NCBI RefSeq assembly: GCF_004339015.1
Contig: NZ_SMFQ01000002.1
Location: 1-64,000 of the forward strand
Reading direction: 5' to 3'
Length of the DNA: 64,000 nt
Source of the DNA: Cocleimonas flava
GTDB taxonomy: Bacteria > Pseudomonadota > Gammaproteobacteria > Thiotrichales > Thiotrichaceae
Numbering within the stretch: position 1 is the stretch's first letter; each line of letters begins with the position of its first letter. A program made the translations under genes and the position numbers. Under the pieces are notes generated by a model. That model had not been told where the DNA came from. It was given only the letters and a program-made list of their open reading frames with translations, and did not search any database. This document shows positions 37,068 to 46,645 of this stretch, in pieces.

Positions 37068-38807
37068 TTATAAAAACTCCCAAACATCTTCGAAAGACTC
37101 TAAAGAACCATCCGCTGATTCTTCTTTCTCTAAGACTTCATATTTACAATAGGCAAAATTACCCACTGTATCATCTATTGCAGTAATTCTAACATGCTGT
37201 TGACGTGTGCCTAATGTAATAACAAGCTCATCTTCAGCCTGGAAAATGAAACCAGGGAAAATAAGGTTCGCTTCATCTCTTGCGCCATCAATCGTAGGAA
37301 GAAGAACACCTTCCAAAGGTAGTTTTTGTGAGATATCACGGTTTGAGATTTCATCAACCTGAACGACCATTCCATGCAGAGAAAGAATCTCTAGCCCCAT
37401 TTTAAGGCCTATGTTTTTAAAGGCATCCATCCAGCGTGTTACCGCAACCTGCCATAAACCAGCCGTATCATTCGGGTCTTTGATGGCTACAAGCTCACCC
37501 ACACGAGCGGTACTTGCCTCATTTTTTACCTGCTTTAGTCCATAACCTCCAGAACTACTATTTTCTATCTGCCAGCTATGAATCTGTACTTCACGTTCGT
37601 CTGCCAAAGCTTCAACATCAATATCAGACCAAGGACTAGATATATTGTCTTCAGCGGCCAGCGCCTCATAAATATTATCATCCTCAACATCTTCATTGAT
37701 CTGATCCATGAAAGACTCAGGCTCATTATCACGAATCATCGTAATAACATCCTGCATCTTAATCACTAAAGAGGCCTTTTCATCACGAGGAAAACGTTTA
37801 TAACGACGATTACGAATTGTTGTTAATACATACACAAGTCTTTTAGCCAAACTATGCGTCAACATTGGTAACTTATAATGAGTCCCCAAATCCGAGTCTT
37901 CACTTAAACTCACAAACTGGTCGATTAGCTTAATAACTTTTGATAAATCAAATATTCTGCTTGTTGGTGAATTTAGCAAATCACTGACAGGCATAAGGTT
38001 TGCAGGCTCATCACTATTCATTAATGCGATATGTGCAAACTTACTTTTTACTTTATCCGGGTTTGAAATGATAGACACTTCATTAAGCGTCTTGACAAAA
38101 AACTCACGTACTTTGGTAACTTCTCCATGACGCAAAGTATTAGGTGCAGCCAGGGCAACCAGATTGATTAATTTGTATTGCTCTTCAATGCTAAAGTTTT
38201 CACCGTTGACATCATCTTTATGTGGTATTTCTTTTGTTTCAATTTTATTTTCGCAGGCAAGCAGATATAAGTGATGAATATCATGCCAGATAGTCTTCTG
38301 GTTTTTAGCATATACCGCGTAATCATTGACAATGACTGAGCTCATGTACTGAATAGCTCTGCCAATTGAAACCAGTAGTTTCTTTTTAGACACCGAATTC
38401 TTGGTTAGCATATCAAGCGCTGCTAACTGATATGAGCCCGCAAGCTCCATTAACAATGATCTTTTAAGATCAAATACTTTTTGACTTCTCTCTGGTAGAG
38501 GGAATGAACGCGTCTGAAAATGCCTGTCTAAATTTTCTAGTGCCATTTTCACATAAGGCAACAAAATTTCTGTCACATCTATTCTAATCTGAGGCGACAC
38601 AGGTTCTTGATTAAGTTTGGTGATTCCAGCAAACAAACGTCTGGTTGTCTCACCCATATCCATCATTGGTAACTCACCAACCCAGGAACGTGCCTTCGAT
38701 ACAGAACGAATATCGATAGTATCAATTAATTTGGGTTCAGCTTGAGGAGTAGATTTTTTAGTAGTTTCGTTACTATTATTTTTTTTCTTAAACAAAGAGA
38801 TACTCAT
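37068..38807 (-). CDS. Large PilZ-like domain protein
   Basis: A 579-residue cytoplasmic protein. A mostly helical N-terminal part of about 380 residues has no family I can name. The C-terminal part contains ENSSSGGYGL, which resembles the PilZ 'D/NxSxxG' signature that binds c-di-GMP, then a beta-rich stretch. The first PilZ motif (RxxxR) is not clear, so binding is uncertain. Its position beside the glycan genes and the FimX-like gene suggests a c-di-GMP-responsive control of surface glycan or pili. Confidence 0.6.
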   Translation of the reverse strand: MSISLFKKKNNSNETTKKSTPQAEPKLIDTIDIRSVSKARSWVGELPMMDMGETTRRLFAGITKLNQEPVSPQIRIDVTEILLPYVKMALENLDRHFQTRSFPLPERSQKVFDLKRSLLMELAGSYQLAALDMLTKNSVSKKKLLVSIGRAIQYMSSVIVNDYAVYAKNQKTIWHDIHHLYLLACENKIETKEIPHKDDVNGENFSIEEQYKLINLVALAAPNTLRHGEVTKVREFFVKTLNEVSIISNPDKVKSKFAHIALMNSDEPANLMPVSDLLNSPTSRIFDLSKVIKLIDQFVSLSEDSDLGTHYKLPMLTHSLAKRLVYVLTTIRNRRYKRFPRDEKASLVIKMQDVITMIRDNEPESFMDQINEDVEDDNIYEALAAEDNISSPWSDIDVEALADEREVQIHSWQIENSSSGGYGLKQVKNEASTARVGELVAIKDPNDTAGLWQVAVTRWMDAFKNIGLKMGLEILSLHGMVVQVDEISNRDISQKLPLEGVLLPTIDGARDEANLIFPGFIFQAEDELVITLGTRQQHVRITAIDDTVGNFAYCKYEVLEKEESADGSLESFEDVWEFL

Positions 38808-38893
38808 GAGACGACCTTAATTATTGTTAGTTTTATCTTTTTAAATGATATTTAAATCGTTTTTTATTTTTATTATTCTTGATAATACTAACA

Positions 38894-39937
38894 TTATTCA
38901 GGATTTTTTTCGATAGGTAGCTTAGACCGTTCGCCGGAAATATCTTCAACCAATCTTGGAACCAAATAACCCGGCAAATGGTTTCTTAAGCCTTCCACAA
39001 GTCTTATCGACCGATCTCGCTCCACTTCAAAATGTGCGGCTCCCTGAATGCGATCTAACTGATGTAGGTAATAGGGCAAAACATGATTCGCCATGAGTTT
39101 ATGGCTCAACTCTGACAAGGTAGCGACATCATCATTCACTCCCTTTAATAAGACAGATTGATTCAACAAGATAAAACCATCTTTTCTTAAATCTGATAAA
39201 GCACGACTCACGTGTTCATCGATTTCATTAGCGTGATTAATGTGAATCACCATGACTTTCTGAATCTCTTGAACCGCAGATAGTGCTGTAAACATTTTGC
39301 GCAAACTTTGATTTATTCTTTCCGGTAAGAATACAGGTACTCTGGTGTGGAACCTTAATGTTTTCACATGTGGTATAGCTGCAATTTCAATACACATTTT
39401 CTGCAAGCGATCATCAGACAACATCAAAGGATCACCACCACTAAAGATAACTTCGTGAATACTGTTGTCGCCCTGAATGTAATCTAAGGTGTTCTGCCAT
39501 TGTTTTTTATCGGGCGATGAATCCGCATAAGGAAATTCTCTCCTAAAACAATAACGGCAATGCACTGGACATGCACCGGTTGTTACCAATAGAACTCTTC
39601 CCTGATATTTATGGAGTAATCCTGAAGATGCTTCCGCCTGCAAGTCACCAATAGGGTCATTCACAAAACCCCGTGTTTCAATATTTTCCTGGTTGATCGG
39701 CAACACCTGCTGCAACAGAGGATCATTCCAGTCACCCTTTTGCATTTTTTCCGCATAAGACAATGGAACCAACATTTTAAAGCGACTATCTGTCTTAACT
39801 TTATCTAAATATTCAGCGCGATCTAACCCTAAGAACTCTAATAATTCCAACGGATCTTTGAATGCTTTTTTTAAAACGGTACGCCAATTGGATTCATTGT
39901 TTAGCTGGATTCTTTCCAAAGGATGTGAACTTAGCAT
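38894..39937 (-). CDS. epmB: EF-P beta-lysylation enzyme EpmB (lysine 2,3-aminomutase)
   Basis: A radical SAM enzyme that makes (R)-beta-lysine for modification of elongation factor P. The 347-residue protein has the iron-sulfur motif CPVHCRYC (Cys123, Cys127, Cys130) in GACPVHCRYCFRREFPY and the SGGDPLML motif. It is shorter than catabolic lysine 2,3-aminomutases and matches YjeK. It is divergent from efp, with epmA just beyond, so the modification system is clustered. A metabolic aminomutase role is unlikely in this context. Confidence 0.94.
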   Translation of the reverse strand: MLSSHPLERIQLNNESNWRTVLKKAFKDPLELLEFLGLDRAEYLDKVKTDSRFKMLVPLSYAEKMQKGDWNDPLLQQVLPINQENIETRGFVNDPIGDLQAEASSGLLHKYQGRVLLVTTGACPVHCRYCFRREFPYADSSPDKKQWQNTLDYIQGDNSIHEVIFSGGDPLMLSDDRLQKMCIEIAAIPHVKTLRFHTRVPVFLPERINQSLRKMFTALSAVQEIQKVMVIHINHANEIDEHVSRALSDLRKDGFILLNQSVLLKGVNDDVATLSELSHKLMANHVLPYYLHQLDRIQGAAHFEVERDRSIRLVEGLRNHLPGYLVPRLVEDISGERSKLPIEKNPE

Positions 39938-40093
39938 TGAATGGTTTTCATGGCTTTTCCTCTTGGAAAACTATCGATTAAAAAAATAAGTGAACAATAG
40001 CACCAACAAGTTCGATTTTCTCAAAGACTATGCCCTAATTTCACGTTATTATGATCGGCTTATTATTTTTCCAATTTGTAAGGAGTGCCATCG

Positions 40094-40666
40094 ATGGCAA
40101 CTGTTAGCACAAGTGAGTTTAAAAGTGGTCTGAAGTTCATACTAGACGGAGACCCTTATACCATCGTTGAGAATGAGTTTGTTAAGCCCGGTAAAGGTCA
40201 GGCATTTAGCCGGGTAAAGATACGTAATCTTAAAACCGGTAGAGTGGTTGATAAGACATTCAAGTCTGGTGAAAAAGTTGAAGCGGCCGATGTCATGGAA
40301 GTCGACATGGAATATTTGTATGAAGATGGAGAGTTCTGGCACTTTATGGAACCAACCAGCTTTGAACAACACGCTGCAGAAGAAACCGCAGTTATGGATG
40401 TTAAGCATTGGCTGAAACCACAGGAAAAATACATCGTTACGCTTTGGAATGGTTCACCATTAAGCGCGACACCACCAAACTTCATTGAATTACAAATTAC
40501 AGAATGCGACCCCGGTGTTGCAGGTAATACCGCCCAAGGCGCAACAAAGCCAGCCACGGTGGAAACTGGCGCTCAAATCAAAGTCCCATTATTCGTTGAA
40601 GAAGGCGAAATGGTTAAAATTGATACTAGAACAGGCGAATACCTATCTAGAGCAAAAGACAGTTAA
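40094..40666 (+). CDS. efp: Elongation factor P
   Basis: EF-P relieves ribosome stalling at polyproline stretches. The 190-residue three-domain protein carries the modification lysine at K34 in KPGKGQAF, the position lysylated in E. coli. The ATG has a perfect AAGGAG eight bases upstream; a GTG overlapping that site is rejected. The flanking epmB and epmA genes show that K34 is beta-lysylated here. A repeat copy follows the stop. Confidence 0.97.
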   Translation: MATVSTSEFKSGLKFILDGDPYTIVENEFVKPGKGQAFSRVKIRNLKTGRVVDKTFKSGEKVEAADVMEVDMEYLYEDGEFWHFMEPTSFEQHAAEETAVMDVKHWLKPQEKYIVTLWNGSPLSATPPNFIELQITECDPGVAGNTAQGATKPATVETGAQIKVPLFVEEGEMVKIDTRTGEYLSRAKDS

Positions 40667-40685
40667 ATAGAAATAAACAGTAAGT

Positions 40686-40715
40686 CCACCCCCCTACTTA
40701 TGGGCAGTTTTTTAT
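40686..40715 (-). repeat. Dispersed G-run repeat, copy R9
   Basis: Plus strand: CACCCCCCTACTTATGGG, then CAGTTTTTTA. It lies after efp and before epmA, with terminator orientation for efp. Confidence 0.88.
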
Positions 40716-40761
40716 ATAATTCTTATAAGTAAGCAGGGTGTGACAATCAGGAAGTAGAATC

Positions 40762-41727
40762 TTGGATTGGTCACCTAACACCACACAGCAAACAAGAAAA
40801 TCTCGCGCCCAAATGTTACATGACATTCGGGCGTTTTTTTTGCAACGAGATGTTCTAGAAGTCGAAACGCCAGCATTATCTCAGTTTGGCAATACAGATC
40901 CTTTTATTGAATCGATACAATGTATTCAGCAAAAATCAGAAGGCTCAGAGCTCCGATACCTACACACCTCGCCAGAATATCCGATGAAACGCCTTCTCGC
41001 GGCAGACAGTGGTGATATCTATCAAATTTCAAAAGTATGGCGAGCGGGAGAATCTGGCAACAAACACAACCCAGAATTCACCTTACTTGAATGGTACCGT
41101 GTAGGTTTTAGTTATCAAAAATTAATGCAAGAGGTAGAAGAACTCCTCAGTATTGTATTGCCTGATTTACCTAAAAAGCCCCAATTTAAAACTTATGAAT
41201 CGTTATTCCTTGAAAAATTCAACATCAATCCCCATATCGCTACAAATGAACAATTAATTGACTGCGTAAGAGAGCATATCGACCATTTAGATACTGAAGG
41301 TATGAATAATCAGTCATTACTAGATGCAATATTGAGTTTTTGCATCGAACCTGAATTCGAAAGCAGTCATTTAACTTTTGTCTATGACTACCCGGTTTCA
41401 CAGTCTGCGTTAGCCCAAATCAGGCAAACTGAGCACTATCCAGTTGCCGAACGTTTCGAAGTTTATTTAGGGCAATCAGAATTAGGAAATGGCTACCAGG
41501 AAGAAGTAGACAGCAAGCGCAACAAACAGATTCTAAGTGATGAAAATCAGGCTCGAAAAGACTTTAATTTAGAGACTGTCAAAGAAGACCGCCTATTTTT
41601 AGCAGCTGCTGAAAAGGGTATTCCTGCCTCGGCAGGTGTAGCAATCGGTTTAGATCGGGTTTTGATGTGTATTACAGGTGAAAAATCCATACAGAAAGTT
41701 ATTAACTTTCCGTGGGATAAGGCATAA
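40762..41727 (+). CDS. epmA: EF-P--(R)-beta-lysine ligase EpmA
   Basis: A truncated class II lysyl-tRNA-synthetase paralogue that attaches beta-lysine to EF-P. The 321-residue protein has motif 2 (RAGESGNKHNPEFTLLEWYR) and motif 3 (GVAIGLDRVLM) but no anticodon-binding domain. The start is a TTG preceded by AGGAAG; the N-terminal W-P and the following helix match the family, supporting this start. It forms the EF-P modification cluster with efp and epmB. epmC (hydroxylation) is not in the window. Confidence 0.93.
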   Translation: MDWSPNTTQQTRKSRAQMLHDIRAFFLQRDVLEVETPALSQFGNTDPFIESIQCIQQKSEGSELRYLHTSPEYPMKRLLAADSGDIYQISKVWRAGESGNKHNPEFTLLEWYRVGFSYQKLMQEVEELLSIVLPDLPKKPQFKTYESLFLEKFNINPHIATNEQLIDCVREHIDHLDTEGMNNQSLLDAILSFCIEPEFESSHLTFVYDYPVSQSALAQIRQTEHYPVAERFEVYLGQSELGNGYQEEVDSKRNKQILSDENQARKDFNLETVKEDRLFLAAAEKGIPASAGVAIGLDRVLMCITGEKSIQKVINFPWDKA

Positions 41728-41805
41728 TACACGGCTATTTATTGAACAATTGTTTCTGCTTTAAAGAAACGATTATATTAAGAATTTTAAATTTTGGAGA
41801 TTACA

Positions 41806-42132
41806 ATGGATTTTTTCATTTCAAACGCAATGGCAGCTGGTGAAGCACCAGCAGGTGGCGGTTTACAACTTGTATTCATGGTAGCCCTGTTCTTCGGCAT
41901 CATGTATTTCATGATCATTCGCCCACAAGCTAAAAAAGCGAAAGAGCATACTTCTTTACTTGATTCACTCAGCAAAGGTGATGAAGTTGTAACAAGTGGC
42001 GGAATCATTGGAAAAATCTCTAAGCTAGGCGACAGTTTCGTCGAGCTAAAAGTATCTGAGACTGGCACTATCACTATTCAACGCCATGCAATCTCAGCGG
42101 TACTTCCAAAAGGTACAATGAAAGGCGCTTAA
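41806..42132 (+). CDS. yajC: Sec translocase accessory protein YajC
   Basis: A 108-residue single-span protein that associates with SecDF in the inner membrane. It has a hydrophobic helix (LVFMVALFFGIMYFMIIRP) followed by the conserved RPQAKKAKEH and the SGGIIGKI loop. The ATG is chosen because GGAG lies upstream; an in-frame TTG four codons earlier overlaps that site. The order yajC-secD-secF is the standard operon; queA-tgt, which usually precede it, are absent. Confidence 0.95.
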   Translation: MDFFISNAMAAGEAPAGGGLQLVFMVALFFGIMYFMIIRPQAKKAKEHTSLLDSLSKGDEVVTSGGIIGKISKLGDSFVELKVSETGTITIQRHAISAVLPKGTMKGA

Positions 42133-42227
42133 TAATCACCATTCGACGCATAACAATCCCTCATGTCTTAGTTCTAAGCATGGGGGTTATTTACTTATAA
42201 CGTTACAAACACACCGGGTTAATAATA

Positions 42228-44093
42228 ATGAACCGCTATCCAATGTGGAAATACATCATAATTATTGTCGTAATGCTGGGAGGTCTTATCCTCGCATTGC
42301 CCAATATTTATCCCTCTCAACCTGCCGTTCAGGTTACTTCTAGCTCTCCAGATTTTCCTCTTGATGCTTCCGTCCTTCAACAAATCAAAGACACACTGAC
42401 TGAAAATGGTATCGCTGTTGAAGACACTCAATCAATAGATAACAGCAAAGCTTTGATTCGTTTTGATTCGCCAGATACGCAACTTGCAGCAGCTGATGCC
42501 ATCAAAACCAGCCTAGGCAGCAAATACAATACAGCATTGAATCTTGCCCCTGCGACACCTAACTGGCTAAGAAGCCTCAAACCTATGAATCTAGGTCTGG
42601 ACTTACGTGGTGGTGTTCACTTCCTGATGGAAGTTGACATGAAATCTGCCATTGATAAATCTCTTACTCGCCACAGTGAAGAATTCAGAACTTTTTTACG
42701 TGAAAAGAAAATCAGTTATCTGGGTGTAAAACGTGTTGCTGATGACTTAATAATCCAATTTAAGACAGCAGAGCTTAGAGATCAGGCAAGACGTGAAATA
42801 AGAGGCGAATACCGCAACGAAATTGATTTTGAAGATGAAGAGACCGCCAAAGGTGCTGCTTTAAAAGCGACACTAACGCAAAATAACATCAACAACACCA
42901 AGCGTTTTGCCCTACAACAAAACATTACTACCTTGCGTAAGCGTGTGAATGAATTGGGTGTTAGTGAACCAATCATTCAACAACAAGGACTTGAAAGAAT
43001 TGTTGTGCAATTACCTGGTGTTCAAGACCCGTCAGTGGCGAAGGAAATTCTTGGAACTACAGCAACACTTGAATTTCGTTTAGTCGACGAGGGTAATGAC
43101 CCCTACTCTGCACAAGCTTCTGGTCGTATCCCTGTTGGCGATAAATTATTTGTTGAAAGAAACGGTAACCCTATCCTGCTAAAAAGCAGAGTGATGTTGA
43201 CAGGTGATTATATTACCGATGCTTCTTCAGGTTTCGATCAACGTGATCAACGCCCTTCAGTTACGATCGTTCTTGATGGCAAAGGCGCTAAGTTATTTGC
43301 TAAATCGACAGGTGCTAATGTTCAGAAACTAATGGGCGTGGTTTTCATCGAACATAAAACAGTTGTTACCAAACAAGATGACGGCACTTTCACTAAGAAC
43401 ACCAAAGTTTCCAGAGAAGTAATCAATGTTGCTCGTATTCAAGAGCAACTCAGCAAACGCTTTCAGATCACTGGATTAGATACCCCTCAAGAAGCATACA
43501 ACCTTGCTCTACTTCTTCGTGCTGGAGCACTTGCGGCGCCCGTTTATATCGTAGAAGAACGCACCATTGGTCCAAGCCTTGGTGCTGATAATATTTCAGC
43601 AGGCTTTAAATCGGTAATCATTGGTTTCGTGCTTGTATTGATCTTTATGGCATTCTATTACCGAGTATTTGGTTTGGTAGCGAATCTGGCGTTAACACTC
43701 AATCTGGTTTTGATTGTTGCTGCACTATCAATGCTACAGGCTACTCTAACCTTACCGGGTATAGCAGGTATCGTACTGACCGTAGGTATGGCGGTTGATG
43801 CGAACGTACTGATTTATGAACGGATAAAGGAAGAGCTGCGCAATGGTTTGACGCCTCAGGCTGCGATTCAATCGGGCTATGAGAAAGCATTCTCGACCAT
43901 CGCCGATGCTAATATCACAACCTTGATTGCCGCAATTGTACTCTATGGCATGGGAACAGGACCTATAAAAGGCTTCGCAATAACGCTGGCAATAGGTATT
44001 GTCTCTTCAATGTTTACCGCAATCATGGGCACTCGTTCAGTGATTAACTTAATTTACGGCGGTAAGAAACGTCTTAAGAAGCTGCATATTTAG
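42228..44093 (+). CDS. secD: Protein translocase subunit SecD
   Basis: SecD works with SecF to pull secreted proteins through SecYEG using the proton motive force. The 621-residue protein has one N-terminal TM, a periplasmic P1 region starting DLRGGVHFLMEVD, and a C-terminal bundle of TM helices with GMAVDANVLIYERIKEE. Length and motifs match E. coli SecD. It is separated from secF by 12 bases. Confidence 0.97.
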   Translation: MNRYPMWKYIIIIVVMLGGLILALPNIYPSQPAVQVTSSSPDFPLDASVLQQIKDTLTENGIAVEDTQSIDNSKALIRFDSPDTQLAAADAIKTSLGSKYNTALNLAPATPNWLRSLKPMNLGLDLRGGVHFLMEVDMKSAIDKSLTRHSEEFRTFLREKKISYLGVKRVADDLIIQFKTAELRDQARREIRGEYRNEIDFEDEETAKGAALKATLTQNNINNTKRFALQQNITTLRKRVNELGVSEPIIQQQGLERIVVQLPGVQDPSVAKEILGTTATLEFRLVDEGNDPYSAQASGRIPVGDKLFVERNGNPILLKSRVMLTGDYITDASSGFDQRDQRPSVTIVLDGKGAKLFAKSTGANVQKLMGVVFIEHKTVVTKQDDGTFTKNTKVSREVINVARIQEQLSKRFQITGLDTPQEAYNLALLLRAGALAAPVYIVEERTIGPSLGADNISAGFKSVIIGFVLVLIFMAFYYRVFGLVANLALTLNLVLIVAALSMLQATLTLPGIAGIVLTVGMAVDANVLIYERIKEELRNGLTPQAAIQSGYEKAFSTIADANITTLIAAIVLYGMGTGPIKGFAITLAIGIVSSMFTAIMGTRSVINLIYGGKKRLKKLHI

Positions 44094-44105
44094 GAGCTAT
44101 CAATA

Positions 44106-45044
44106 ATGAATACAAAAACTAAAAAGTTAATCAATTTCACGGGCAAACGCAAAATTGCCATGATTTTCTCCGCTATTTTAATGATTGCTTCAATAGGCTC
44201 ATTAATTGTCAATGGCTTAAACCTGGGTGTTGATTTCACCGGCGGTACAGTCATTGAAGTTGGTTACAAGGAAGCAGCTGATGTCGACAAGATCCGTGAA
44301 TCATTAACCGCGGCAAACTTTGATGCTTCAGTGCAACACTTTGGTACAGCGAAAGATGTATTGATTCGAATAGCACCACACGAAGGTGAAGACCGAGCGA
44401 AAATCGGCGATGCTGTTTTTGCAATCCTAAAAAGCACCAATGCTGATGTAGAGTTGCGACGCGTAGAGTTTGTTGGTCCACAAATCGGTGATGAGCTACG
44501 TGACGATGGTGGCACAGCAATGCTTCTGGCTTTAGCTGGCATTCTAATATACGTAACCTTGCGTTTTGAATTCCGTTTTTCAGTGGGAGCAATCGTCGCT
44601 CTGATACACGACGTAGTTATCACCGTCGGGATATTTTCAATCACCCGAATTGAGTTTGATTTGACCATACTAGCGGCCATACTGGCGATTATCGGTTACT
44701 CCCTCAACGATACTATCGTAGTGTTTGACCGAGTCAGGGAAAATTTCCTTAAACTCCGAAAAGCTACGGCAGAAGAGTCGATTAATACATCTATTAACCA
44801 GACGCTTTCCCGTACAATAGTGACTTCATTAACTACATTATTGGTGTTAACCGCATTATTTTACTTCGGTGGTAAAATCATTCACGGTTTTTCACTCGCC
44901 ATGATTATTGGTGTAATTGTTGGTACTTACTCTTCAATTTTTGTGGCAAGCAGTTCATTGTTAATGATGGGAATTACCCGTGAAGCGCTTTTACCACCTG
45001 AAAAAGAAGCTGATGACCAGGAAGAATTACCTGATATGCCTTAA
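44106..45044 (+). CDS. secF: Protein translocase subunit SecF
   Basis: Partner of SecD in the inner membrane, 312 residues, with six predicted spans. It has the conserved DFTGGT motif after the first TM, and GYSLNDTIVVFDRVREN and TLSRTIVTSLTT in the C-terminal half. It ends the yajC-secD-secF operon, 60 bases before a strong terminator and a repeat copy. Confidence 0.97.
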   Translation: MNTKTKKLINFTGKRKIAMIFSAILMIASIGSLIVNGLNLGVDFTGGTVIEVGYKEAADVDKIRESLTAANFDASVQHFGTAKDVLIRIAPHEGEDRAKIGDAVFAILKSTNADVELRRVEFVGPQIGDELRDDGGTAMLLALAGILIYVTLRFEFRFSVGAIVALIHDVVITVGIFSITRIEFDLTILAAILAIIGYSLNDTIVVFDRVRENFLKLRKATAEESINTSINQTLSRTIVTSLTTLLVLTALFYFGGKIIHGFSLAMIIGVIVGTYSSIFVASSSLLMMGITREALLPPEKEADDQEELPDMP

Positions 45045-45103
45045 AGCTTGTCGTGTCATTTAAGGCTGATTTAGCTTATACACTAAATTAGTCTACACAC
45101 TAT

Positions 45104-45134
45104 AAAAAGGCAGGTTTACTCAACCTGCCTTTTT
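45104..45134 (+). terminator. Rho-independent terminator of yajC-secDF
   Basis: A 13-bp perfect stem, AAAAAGGCAGGTT with AACCTGCCTTTTT, and a five-base loop, followed by T's. It stands between secF and a further repeat copy. Confidence 0.92.
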
Positions 45135-45180
45135 TGTGCCAATTCAACACAGAAAAAGTGAATTAAAGACTAAAATAAGG

Positions 45181-45210
45181 TCACCCCCCTACTTTGGGGC
45201 ATTTTTTATA
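45181..45210 (-). repeat. Dispersed G-run repeat, copy R10
   Basis: Plus strand: CACCCCCCTACTTTGGGG, then CATTTTTTA. It follows a complete ordinary terminator by about 50 bases, so a terminator function here would be redundant. Confidence 0.88.
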
Positions 45211-45268
45211 TTAAAACTTTATTTTATTTAACTGCAACGAAACCATTAGATACGCTATAAATACGAAT

Positions 45269-46645
45269 ATGTTTGCTGCCTTGCCTTATAAATTTAAAAT
45301 AGCGTTACTTACGTTAATTCCTCTGATTATTGCTATTTCAGGGATAGCGCTGGCCACAGCTCACCAGACAAAACTACTCGCCAGCACTCAGGCAGAAACG
45401 TTTGAACAAGAGTTATTGAACACCAAGAAGAATGAACTTAAAAACTATATGGAACTCGCCTATACAGCGATCATCAATGTTTATGAGAATCCTAATGTAG
45501 CAAAAAAACATGCCCAGCAAGAAGTGTATGACATCCTCAAAAACATGGAATATGGTGAAGATGGTTACTTTTTTGTTTATGACTATAACGGGGTCAATAT
45601 CGTTCATTCTAGAAAACCAGAACTTGAAGGCAAAAACCTTTTTAATTTCAAAGATGACAATGGCAAATTACTGATTCAGGAATTAATCCAAAATGCCAAA
45701 CAAGGCGGCGGCTTTACACACTATCTCTGGGACAAACCTTCAGGCGGAAAATCTGTTGAAAAGCTCAGTTATTCTATTGGCTTAGATAAGTGGCAATGGA
45801 TGGTGGGAACCGGACTTTACATCGACGACATCGAAAAAGGCGTGTTTGGCATAAAAGACAAAGCCAATAACACAAACAAGAAGACGCTATTGCTTACCTC
45901 CATCATAGCGATTATCGCCACCTTACTGACTTCACTCATTGGCTTTTTGATCAACCTGTCAGAGGGCAAACTCGCCACCCAGAAAATGCGCGATCTAACC
46001 AATAAAACGGTTAACTTTCAGGAAGACGAAAGAAAACGGGTATCACGCGAATTGCATGATGGCATCAATCAATTATTAGTTTCTGTCAGATATAAACTCG
46101 ATACAGCCAAAAGCAAATTACTAAAACCGAACAGTGAGACCGAAAACACCGCAAATATTATTGATGAAGCAGATGAAATTCTGAATACTGGAATTCAGGA
46201 AGTACGAAGAATATCGCGCGATCTTCGCCCTAGCCTGTTAGATGATCTTGGACTGGACTCAGCGATCAAAAGTTTACTTTCAGACTTTTCAGAACGCACC
46301 AATATCATTGTCGACTACAAAAACAATGCCACCAACACAAGACTACCTCAGGAAATAGAAACAGCCTTTTATAGAATCATCCAGGAAGCTGTCACCAACA
46401 TAGAAAAACATGCCCTTTCTGCTAAACATGTTACCCTTAAGATCGATAAGAAAAGAGCCTCTATTCATTTGAGTATCAGCAATGATGGCATAGGATTTGA
46501 TAAACAAACGCTGGAACAGACAAATCCCGAGCGCGGCCTTGGTTTACGCAATATGGTCGATCGAACTGAATTACTTGAAGGCTTTCTAACCGTTAATTCG
46601 TCCATTGATAAGGGCACAACAGTTATCGTACACATTCCATTATGA
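45269..46645 (+). CDS. Cache-domain sensor histidine kinase (NarL-type partner)
   Basis: A 458-residue membrane kinase. TM1 (about 10-30) and TM2 (about 207-229) flank an extracytoplasmic single-cache domain with GYFFVYDYNGVNIVHS and WQWMVGTGLY. The cytoplasmic HisKA_3 domain has the phospho-His H263 in RELHDGINQLL, and the ATPase domain has EAVTNIEKHA, GIGFD and GLGLRNM. Such cache domains often bind small carboxylates. The stop overlaps the response-regulator start (ATGA), and a TRAP carboxylate transporter follows, so control of that transporter is likely. Confidence 0.87.
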   Translation: MFAALPYKFKIALLTLIPLIIAISGIALATAHQTKLLASTQAETFEQELLNTKKNELKNYMELAYTAIINVYENPNVAKKHAQQEVYDILKNMEYGEDGYFFVYDYNGVNIVHSRKPELEGKNLFNFKDDNGKLLIQELIQNAKQGGGFTHYLWDKPSGGKSVEKLSYSIGLDKWQWMVGTGLYIDDIEKGVFGIKDKANNTNKKTLLLTSIIAIIATLLTSLIGFLINLSEGKLATQKMRDLTNKTVNFQEDERKRVSRELHDGINQLLVSVRYKLDTAKSKLLKPNSETENTANIIDEADEILNTGIQEVRRISRDLRPSLLDDLGLDSAIKSLLSDFSERTNIIVDYKNNATNTRLPQEIETAFYRIIQEAVTNIEKHALSAKHVTLKIDKKRASIHLSISNDGIGFDKQTLEQTNPERGLGLRNMVDRTELLEGFLTVNSSIDKGTTVIVHIPL

